Assembly (NCBI GenBank): GCA_019912505.1
Contig: JAIOIM010000147.1
Coordinates: 1-5,463 of the forward strand
Direction: 5' to 3'
Length of the DNA stretch: 5,463 nt
Source of the DNA: Ignavibacteriaceae bacterium
GTDB lineage: Bacteria; Bacteroidota; Ignavibacteria; Ignavibacteriales; Ignavibacteriaceae
Positions 1 to 4,582 of this stretch are shown one piece after another. The translations under genes were made by a program, and so were the position numbers. A model generated the notes under the pieces. That model had not been told where the DNA came from, did not search any database, and saw nothing but the letters and a program-made list of their open reading frames with translations. Each line of letters begins with the position of its first letter. The stretch's first letter is position 1.

Positions 1-1
1 T

Positions 2-280
2 ACTATAAGCCTCGATGGTAGGTTCATTCAGTTACTTAAGGGAGTAGCACCGCTACCAAAGGTAAGGCGTGATGTAACAGTAAGTCTGTGGTTAGATGGC
101 TCGATGCATATTGAGTACAACAACCAGCAATTGAATTTTGGAGTTTTAAAAGGAAAGCCGAATAAGAAAAAAGAAGAGAAGCAAAGAAACAAACCAGCAA
201 AGGATCATCCGTGGAGGATACTGAACAACAAACTATCGAGGAGCAGCCGGACAAGTTTTTCGCGCGAAGCATTCGGGTAA
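2..280 (+). CDS. ISNCY-family-like transposase, C-terminal part (5' end outside window)
   Basis: This frame is open from the left edge to a TAA at 278-280 and gives 92 residues, so it is the tail of a longer gene. The piece reads like the region after the DDE catalytic core in ISNCY-type transposases (rve-type integrase fold): T-I-S-L-D-G-R near the start, then VSLWLDGSMHIEYNNQQL at about residues 32-49, a Lys-rich stretch, and the near-terminal KPAKDHPWR at about residues 67-75. A basic tail ending in H-P-W-R is typical of these enzymes. No catalytic residues lie in the visible part. About ten residues follow H-P-W-R, and the last codons run into the left arm of a strong hairpin. The family assignment rests on recalled motif similarity. 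Whether the full-length transposase is active cannot be judged from here. Confidence 0.75.
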   Translation, partial: TISLDGRFIQLLKGVAPLPKVRRDVTVSLWLDGSMHIEYNNQQLNFGVLKGKPNKKKEEKQRNKPAKDHPWRILNNKLSRSSRTSFSREAFG

Positions 281-321
281 CGGAAGGAGGGCGTAGCCCG
301 ACTGGAGTTACCCGAATGCTT
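267..321 (+). terminator. Strong hairpin overlapping the transposase stop codon
   Basis: A perfect 15-bp inverted repeat (aagcattcgggtaac at 267-281 and its complement at 307-321) encloses a second small hairpin, gggc-gta-gccc at 289-299. The two are separated by a symmetric purine-rich internal loop (282-288 and 300-306). The transposase TAA (278-280) lies in the left arm. It is followed by an AT-rich stretch but not by a classical run of T, so it may end IS transcription or protect or insulate the message rather than being a textbook intrinsic terminator. The hairpin is directly visible; its function is inferred. Confidence 0.55.
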
Positions 322-353
322 TGGTTTAAGTATTAAATAATTATTTTTGTTAG

Positions 354-397
354 TGACATTTCTAAAGAGTTCTGAGTACTGACATTTCTAAAGAGTT
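354..397 (+). mobile_element. Probable right end of the ISNCY-like insertion sequence (tandem 18-bp repeats)
   Basis: The 18-mer tgacatttctaaagagtt occurs twice in direct orientation, at 354-371 and 380-397, with an 8-bp spacer (26-bp period). Repeated transposase-binding motifs at the ends are common in IS elements, and the sequence lies just downstream of the transposase and its hairpin. Immediately after the second copy an unrelated coding frame begins mid-protein, so the element probably ends at about 397-398. The left end and any target-site duplication lie outside the window and cannot be checked. Confidence 0.6.
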
Positions 398-1447
398 ATT
401 ACAGTATCTATCAGAACACAGCCCTCAGCAACAAACAACCAATCTGTTCTTGCGGGTAATACCGACCCAATAGTATTTACTGGCACAGGCGCCACAGTAC
501 AATTTACTACAAATAACGGAGGTGCACTACAATTAACCTGCGATTTGATACCAACATCACCCGGAGGTACTTTACCCGGTGCATTAACTAACCTTGCACC
601 TCAATACTGGGCAGTTACAGTTACATCGGGTACTGTTAACGGTACATACTGCATGACCTTAGACTTAACAGGAGTACCGGGAATAAGTAATTACGCTACA
701 CTTCATCTTCTTAAAAGAGATAATGCAAGCGGTAGTTGGGTAGATATTGGTGTTCCTACTGACGTTGCAGGTGCTCCTGTTGTTCAGTGGTGTTACCCGG
801 CTTTTACAAGCTTCTCCGAGTTTAGTATCGGCAGCGATGCGGAGAATCCTCTCCCTGTAGAACTAAGCGCGTTCACCGCTACGGCAAAATTGAGGGACGT
901 TACTCTTAATTGGGAAACCAAAACGGAAATAAATTCCTCCTCATTTAATGTAGAAAGAAGAATTAAAGGTGATGAGAATAATAACGGTTGGCTAAAAGCG
1001 GCTGAAGTTTCTGCAAGCGGCAACAGCAATTCGCCAAAGCAGTATAGCTGCATCGACAAAAAACTTGATGCAGGCGCGTACGAATACCGTTTGAAAATGA
1101 TTGACAATGACGGAAAGATTGAATACAGTCAGGTAATAGAAACCGAAGTTGAAGTACCAAGAGAATATGCTTTAACTCAAAACTATCCTAACCCGTTTAA
1201 TCCTTCTACAAAGATAGATTATCAAATTCCTTACGATGCAAGTGTAACCTTAGAACTTTACGCAATAACCGGTGAAAGAGTTGCCGTGCTTATTGGTGAA
1301 GAACAATCAGCCGGTTATTACACATACCAGCTAAGCGGACGCGATTTGCGTTTAGCGTCGGGCGTTTATATATACCGCCTAATTGCGCGCGATAAAGTAA
1401 ACAGCAGCGCATTTATGCAAGTAAAGAAAATGGTACTCTTAAAGTAA
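398..1447 (+). pseudogene. 5'-truncated secreted T9SS cargo protein with C-terminal sorting domain
   Basis: The frame is open from a TAA at 389-391, inside the IS end, to a TAA at 1445-1447, giving about 349 residues from 398. The first in-frame start-like codon (TTG at 545) has no ribosome-binding site and coding sequence plainly continues upstream of it, so this is a 3' fragment rather than a gene. In fragment numbering, residues 1 to about 140 are a Thr/Gly/Val-rich beta domain with two Cys. Residues 150-255 hold NPLPVELSAFTATA and a following fibronectin-III-like segment (VTLNWETKTEINSSSFNVER). From about 257 comes the T9SS type A sorting domain (ALTQNYPNPFNPSTKI ... GVYIYRL ... KKMVLLK). 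In T9SS bacteria this domain directs an exported protein through the outer membrane, after which it is usually cleaved. The passenger's activity cannot be told. The signal peptide and N-terminus were apparently separated by the IS, so the fragment is probably not expressed as a secreted protein. Confidence 0.8.
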
Positions 1448-1463
1448 AGTAAGTATGTCGTTT

Positions 1464-1527
1464 TGTGGTCATTAAAAGTTATTTTGAATTAGTTAGTTGA
1501 TTTAAACAATAACGATTAGTGACCACA
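1464..1527. repeat. Imperfect inverted repeat in intergenic region
   Basis: tgtggtcattaa at 1464-1475 pairs with ttagtgaccaca at 1516-1527 (12 positions, one G-T pair), with a 40-base AT-rich spacer. It lies between the T9SS fragment and the small membrane-protein ORF. It could be a weak terminator or a two-half-site operator. The long loop and lack of a T-tract argue against a strong intrinsic terminator. The rest of 1448-1596 shows no gene. Confidence 0.35.
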
Positions 1528-1596
1528 GATGACAGAAATTAGTTAACAACATGATAAGAAAAATATTTTATTACATAAATTTTAAGGGAATAAATA

Positions 1597-1788
1597 ATGA
1601 GTGAAAATACATTTATACACGGTTGGAACATCCGCCAGGGTGATTATGTCGGGGGTTCTGACTATGATAAACCTTACCCGGATATTGTGGTTAACAAAAA
1701 ACGCCGGACTAAGTTGATGTTTTTGTTTTACAATACAATAGGCATAAGCGGGGTTATATTAGTGTTAAGTTTCATCTCAAAAATCTAA
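1597..1788 (+). CDS. Small putative single-pass membrane protein, unknown function
   Basis: This ATG-started ORF of 63 codons ends in TAA. I do not recognise a family. The first ~38 residues are polar and aromatic-rich (an H-G-W-N-I-R-Q-G-D-Y segment, then G-G-S-D-Y-D-K-P-Y-P), followed by a basic K-K-R-R-T-K patch at about 34-39. A hydrophobic C-terminal helix (about residues 40-61, with F-L-F-Y, G-I-S-G-V-I-L-V-L) then ends at a Lys. A positive patch before a terminal helix suggests a C-tail-anchored inner-membrane protein with its N-terminus in the cytoplasm. A purine stretch (aaggga, 1583-1588) precedes the ATG but is a weak Shine-Dalgarno; Bacteroidota often lack one. It sits alone between two secretion-domain remnants, so it could be a real small gene or the start of a longer gene that lost its 3' part. 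Confidence 0.45.
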   Translation: MSENTFIHGWNIRQGDYVGGSDYDKPYPDIVVNKKRRTKLMFLFYNTIGISGVILVLSFISKI

Positions 1789-1795
1789 TTGCTTT

Positions 1796-2071
1796 TTGGA
1801 GATAATTATTTTAACTTTATTTGTACAAAATTTCCCAAACCCGTTTAACCCGGCGACACAAATTGAGTACGCCCTCCCGAAAGCAACAAGAGTGCTCTTA
1901 GAAGTTTTTAATATGCTCGGAGAAAAAGCGGCAACATTAGTAAATGAGGAAAAGGAAGCCGGCAGCTACAAAGTTGAGTTCAGCGGAAAGGGTTTAACCA
2001 GCGGTATGTATATATACAGTATAAAAACAAATGAAAATTCTGCCGTAAGAAAAATGATTCTCCTTAAATAA
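1796..2071 (+). pseudogene. Orphan T9SS type A sorting domain (passenger missing)
   Basis: The frame is open from a stop at 1766-1768 and ends in TAA at 2069-2071. Homology to the T9SS type A C-terminal domain begins abruptly near 1820 with VQNFPNPFNPATQIEYALP. It continues through VLLEVFNMLGEKAATLV, an E-A-G-S-Y turn, SGMYIYSI and the terminal V-R-K-M-I-L-L-K. This is essentially a whole sorting domain (about 84 residues) with no passenger, no signal peptide and only a TTG (1796) as start-like codon. The few residues before the domain (I-I-I-L-T-L-F) do not look like a normal linker. It is best read as the 3' remnant of a deleted cargo gene. Its DNA is only loosely similar to the sorting domain ending at 1447, so it is not a recent duplicate. 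A short expressed protein is a less likely alternative. Confidence 0.7.
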
Positions 2072-2093
2072 ATTATTAGCTGTAATTGCAAAT

Positions 2094-2140
2094 TGCCGGA
2101 GAGATGATGAAGTAGAGATAGTAATCATTAATCTCCGGCA
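2094..2140 (+). terminator. GC-rich hairpin after the orphan sorting domain
   Basis: tgccggaga (2094-2102) and tctccggca (2132-2140) form a perfect 9-bp stem. An inner atgat/atcat pairing (2104-2108 with 2124-2128) extends it after a small bulge. It starts 22 bases after the TAA of the sorting-domain frame, where a terminator would be expected, but no T-run follows. A factor-independent terminator is possible; a dispersed repeat unit is an alternative. The remaining stretch to about 2318 shows no gene: it is AT-rich with a short GC-rich patch at 2206-2233. Confidence 0.4.
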
Positions 2141-2318
2141 GTTCTATCGAAGCTGCAATCTTCAAAAAAAGTTAAGGCAATTTATTTATGAATACGTTCT
2201 AAAAACCCCATTCCCGCGAAAAGGCATAGGCGCCAACTTAAGGAATTAGATAGCTAATTAATTTTGTGCTTTTATTTTTATAAAATCAAATAAAAGTAAG
2301 GAAATATGGCATTACATA

Positions 2319-2764
2319 GTCGTTCCTTAAAAAGTCAATTTTAATTTATACTGCTAATTAATTGGTTAATAAACGTTGAAATTTGTTCAAAGAAGAAGTT
2401 GAAAAATTTGGACAAAAATAAAATTGTTTTATCTTTCCACTTATTCATCATTCTTTTGAAATTCATAGCCGCTGCCGCCAACATTGCATTATTATTGTCA
2501 CCTTTAATTCCGGAATAAAAGTTACGGCTTAGACGATGGTCGCCTTTTAGATGACCTATCTTTGGTTCTATGGCTGCTCTTCGCCTAAATCCTTTTCTTA
2601 GTTTTTGTTTTTCGTAAGACGTCCTTTGTTTAGGCGGTGAATCTGGAATAATGATTTTTGTACCCAATACTTCTTTAACTCCTCTGTATCCCCGATCTAC
2701 AAAATTATTTTTTAGAATAAATTCCAGTTAATCTTTGTTGTTGCTCTATGGCAGGCTTTAAGGT
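2319..2764 (-). mobile_element. Remnant of an IS5-family insertion sequence
   Basis: This is the 3' part of an IS5-type element on the minus strand: the transposase C-terminal half (2341-2764) plus a possible terminal end at about 2319-2338. On the plus strand that end reads gtcgttccttaaaaagtc, which resembles the GAGnnTGTCTnAAAAAGTC-like tips of some IS5-group elements. The opposite end and the N-terminal half of the transposase are missing. The element stops at about 2764 directly against the restriction-endonuclease-like frame. The internal break implies a deletion after insertion. The exact outer boundary is uncertain because no second inverted repeat is available. Confidence 0.5.
2341..2764 (-). 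pseudogene. IS5-family transposase, C-terminal remnant with frameshift
   Basis: From 2727 down to 2341 one minus-strand frame reads NNFVDRGYRGVKEVLGTKI, then IIPDSPPKQRTSYEKQ, RRRAAIEPKIGHLKGDHRL and NAMLAAAAMNFKRMMNKWK. This is the end of an IS5-type DDE transposase: the second catalytic Asp is in VDRGYRG, and the catalytic Glu with the R-x3-E-x6-K signature is in R-A-A-I-E-P-K-I-G-H-L-K. Homology continues upstream in another frame (TLKPAIEQQQRLTGIYSK, about 2764-2711). The two frames join at an A6 run (minus strand, near 2712), consistent with one extra A. The N-terminal half with the first catalytic Asp is absent, so the enzyme is dead. The only start-like codon in the open part is an internal TTG at 2667, which is not a true start. 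The last ~20 residues (F-F-N-F-F-F-E-Q ...) are low-complexity. Confidence 0.8.
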
Positions 2765-3118
2765 TTTACTGGTGTAAAGCTAAGTTGGACGGTTGATGCT
2801 AAAAATGCAAAGGAATTTCAAAAAACTTATATTCCCTGGTGTGATATGATTTATGCCAGAATTATTTAGGGCAAAATTGGTGGTCTATTTTATTTCCCAG
2901 TGAATAGCCAGTTAGAAATTTTGAATGATATCGGGAGAGAGAGCTATATTAAACTACTACGTTTAGGTACAAATCCTCGAGGGATCGAAATGTCTTCAAT
3001 GGCGATGCAAAAGTTATTATAGCATAGCGGCATTCATTAGATAAAGATTTACTGGGAAAAAGAAGAAATTAAGTTTAACGCATTTAAAAGATGGATTGAA
3101 TTATGGGCACAAGAATAA
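2765..3118 (+). pseudogene. Probable type II restriction endonuclease, C-terminal remnant with three in-frame TAG codons
   Basis: One frame (TAA at 3116-3118) reads like real protein throughout, interrupted only by TAG at 2867, 3020 and 3038. Segments are FTGVKLSWTVDAKNAKEFQK, TYIPWCDMIYARII, then after the first TAG GKIGGLFYFPVNSQLEIL and LLRLGTNPRGIEMSSMAMQK, and finally YWEKEEIKFNAFKRWIELWA. Its end overlaps the methyltransferase start by 16 bases, the layout of an R-M operon, and hydrophobic-V-D-A-K could be the (D/E)-x-K half of a PD-(D/E)xK nuclease site. I do not recognise the specific family. The N-terminal part is gone: the frame begins at the IS5 remnant junction. CAG-to-TAG changes would explain all three stops, for example Q in LLQHSGIHQIKIYWEK. 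The nuclease role is inferred from context and this weak motif. Confidence 0.6.
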
Positions 3119-4010
3119 ATACTGTAAAAAACGGAACGATAACAAGTTCTTTCGGAAGTCCCGGTAGAATTAATCACGATTCATCTCAATTTTACAATTC
3201 GAGATTATATGAAGGATTACAAAACGATAGTAAGATAAAACATATTGAGAATAACATCCCAAAGGATTTACTCAATAAACATTTTTGTCATTCAAGTAAA
3301 CAAATGAAAGAATTACCTGATAATTCGGTTCATTTAATGATTACATCACCGCCGTATAATGTAACAAAAGAATATGACGATAACTTGAATTTGGAGGAAT
3401 ATTTAAATATTCTAAAAAATGTTTGGAAAGAAACGTACCGCGTTTTATCTACAGGTGGTCGTGCTTCTATTAATATTGCTAATCTTGGTAAAAACCATAT
3501 GTCCCGCTTCATAGTTACATAATTAAAGTTATGCTTGAAATTGGATTTTTAATGCGGGGAGAAATAATTTGGAATAAAGCATCAAGCGCAAGTCCTTCGA
3601 CGGCTGGGGAAAGTTGGTTATCTGCTGCAAACCCAGTTTTAAGAGATATTCACGAATATATTTTAATATTTTCAAAAGATTCATTCTCCCATCCAAGTAA
3701 GGGAAAAGAAAGTACAATATTAAAAGAGGAGTTTTTAGAGTGGACTAAAAGTGTTTGGACTTTTCCTGCAGTTTCCGCAAAAAAGATAGGTCATCCCGCT
3801 CCTTTTCCAGAAGAACTCCCTACTCGTTTAATAAAATTATATTCATTTAAAAAAGATGTTATCTTAGACCCATTTTTAGGTAGCGGAACTACAAGTTTAT
3901 CTGCAATTAAAAATGGACGTCACTATATAGGTTACGATATGAATAAAAAATATATTGAACTGGCAGACAGAAGAGTTGCTGAATACGCAAATCAAACAAA
4001 ACTATTTTAA
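3103..4010 (+). pseudogene. Beta-class DNA amino-methyltransferase (N4-cytosine or N6-adenine), single frameshift
   Basis: The ATG at 3103 opens a frame ending at a premature TAA (3520-3522); the second half resumes in another frame to a TAA at 4008-4010. Adding one A to the A5 run at 3490-3494 joins them into a continuous 302-residue protein reading NLGKKPYVPLHSYIIKVMLE across the join. Motif order is that of the beta class. Motif IV (TSPPYN) is at residues 81-86, the target-recognition region follows, then GHPAPFPEELPTRLI at about 230-244 (motif X) and motif I, the SAM-binding DPFLGSGTT, at about 256-264. The enzyme would transfer a methyl group from SAM to the exocyclic amino group of C or A in the cognate site. 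TSPPY does not separate the two and the recognition sequence cannot be read. The N-terminal GTITSSFGSPGRINHDSS supports the 3103 start, which overlaps the upstream frame by 16 bases and suggests translational coupling. As written the enzyme is split between motifs IV and I and should be inactive, unless the indel is a sequencing error. Confidence 0.85.
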
Positions 4011-4180
4011 GATCAATGGCTAATTAGTTATTCCGATTAAAATCAACACTGAATATTGATGTTCGATAAATTATTTTTAAGTTCGTACAGGCTGTAGTTA
4101 TCACCTAAGAATAAATTGGTTCTTTGAAACAGTGAGGATATTTATTTATACGCATTGCCGTTAGAATTTTTAAAAAGCGC

Positions 4181-4186
4181 AGGAGG
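4181..4186 (+). promoter_or_regulatory. Strong Shine-Dalgarno for the DUF493 gene
   Basis: A perfect AGGAGG lies six bases before the ATG at 4193 and fixes that start. None of the other genes in the window has a comparable site, which makes it stand out in a putative Bacteroidota/Chlorobi-group genome. Confidence 0.75.
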
Positions 4187-4192
4187 AAAAGA

Positions 4193-4462
4193 ATGAAGCT
4201 ATTTGATGAGAATGACAGGCAACCCGGAATGGTCTATCCGTGCGAATGGAATTATAAAGTTATAGGCGATAATATTGAATTGATGGTTTCGTCAATTGAA
4301 GAGACGGTAAAAGGATATAAGTATGATTTAACACCCTCAAACATAAGTTTGCGCGGAAATTATTTTAGTTTAAATTTAAAAGTTGAGGTAACGAGCGAGA
4401 TTGACCGAAATTTAATTTATGAAAAATTGCAAAAAGCACCTTATGTAAAGATGATTATTTAG
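4193..4462 (+). CDS. DUF493 / YbeD-family protein
   Basis: This complete 89-residue ORF starts at ATG and ends in TAG. It matches the DUF493 (YbeD-like) pattern: YPCEWNYKVIG at 15-25, a Y-D-L-T-P-S-N-I-S-L-R-G-N-Y-F-S-L-N-L core at 44-62, V-T-S-E-I-D-R at 66-72, and the terminal Y-V-K-M-I-I. Family members are small cytoplasmic proteins of about 85-100 residues with a ferredoxin/ACT-like alpha-beta fold, proposed to be regulatory; their biochemical role is not established. Length and motifs indicate an intact gene. It is a monocistronic-looking gene, separated from the methyltransferase by 182 bases and convergent with the glycosyltransferase gene. It marks the return to ordinary chromosomal content after the decayed R-M locus. 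Confidence 0.85.
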   Translation: MKLFDENDRQPGMVYPCEWNYKVIGDNIELMVSSIEETVKGYKYDLTPSNISLRGNYFSLNLKVEVTSEIDRNLIYEKLQKAPYVKMII

Positions 4463-4582
4463 GTTACCATAATAATGCAATTTGTCCGGCGCAGTAAATA
4501 TCATGTTGGGTAACACGGTGCCGCACTATAAAATGTTCTCTCCAACAATTCAATTATTCTATCGTTCTATTTCATACTAACC

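Noticed and set aside
36..272. Minus-strand ORF opposite the ISNCY-like transposase
   Set aside because: Low-complexity Ser/Cys/Leu-rich translation; the plus strand carries clear transposase motifs.
545..547. TTG as a genuine start of the 300-residue T9SS protein
   Set aside because: No ribosome-binding site, no signal peptide follows, and coding-like sequence continues in frame upstream to the IS end.
793..1160. Minus-strand open frames opposite the T9SS fragment
   Set aside because: They are antisense shadows of the coding frame with no recognisable motif or start context.
1543..1571. Sigma-70-like promoter (ttaaca ... ttttat) before the small membrane protein
   Set aside because: The -10 match is poor and AT-rich background gives many such hits; the Bacteroidota-type TTTG / TAnnTTTG pattern is not present.
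2269..2296. 9-bp inverted repeat cttttattt/aaataaaag as a terminator
   Set aside because: Almost pure A/T with a 10-base loop, so a weak stem likely by chance in this composition.
2253..2363. 11-bp direct repeat gctaattaatt at 2253-2263 and 2353-2363, exactly 100 bp apart, as a target-site duplication
   Set aside because: The second copy lies inside the IS5 transposase tail rather than at an element end, and such AT-rich words recur easily by chance.
2867..3040. TAG codon reassignment (amber read as an amino acid), suggested by three in-frame TAGs in the endonuclease-like frame
   Set aside because: The DUF493 gene ends in TAG (4460-4462) at the usual family C-terminus, and the neighbouring methyltransferase and IS5 genes carry frameshifts as well, so ordinary decay explains the stops better. 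No suppressor tRNA is visible.
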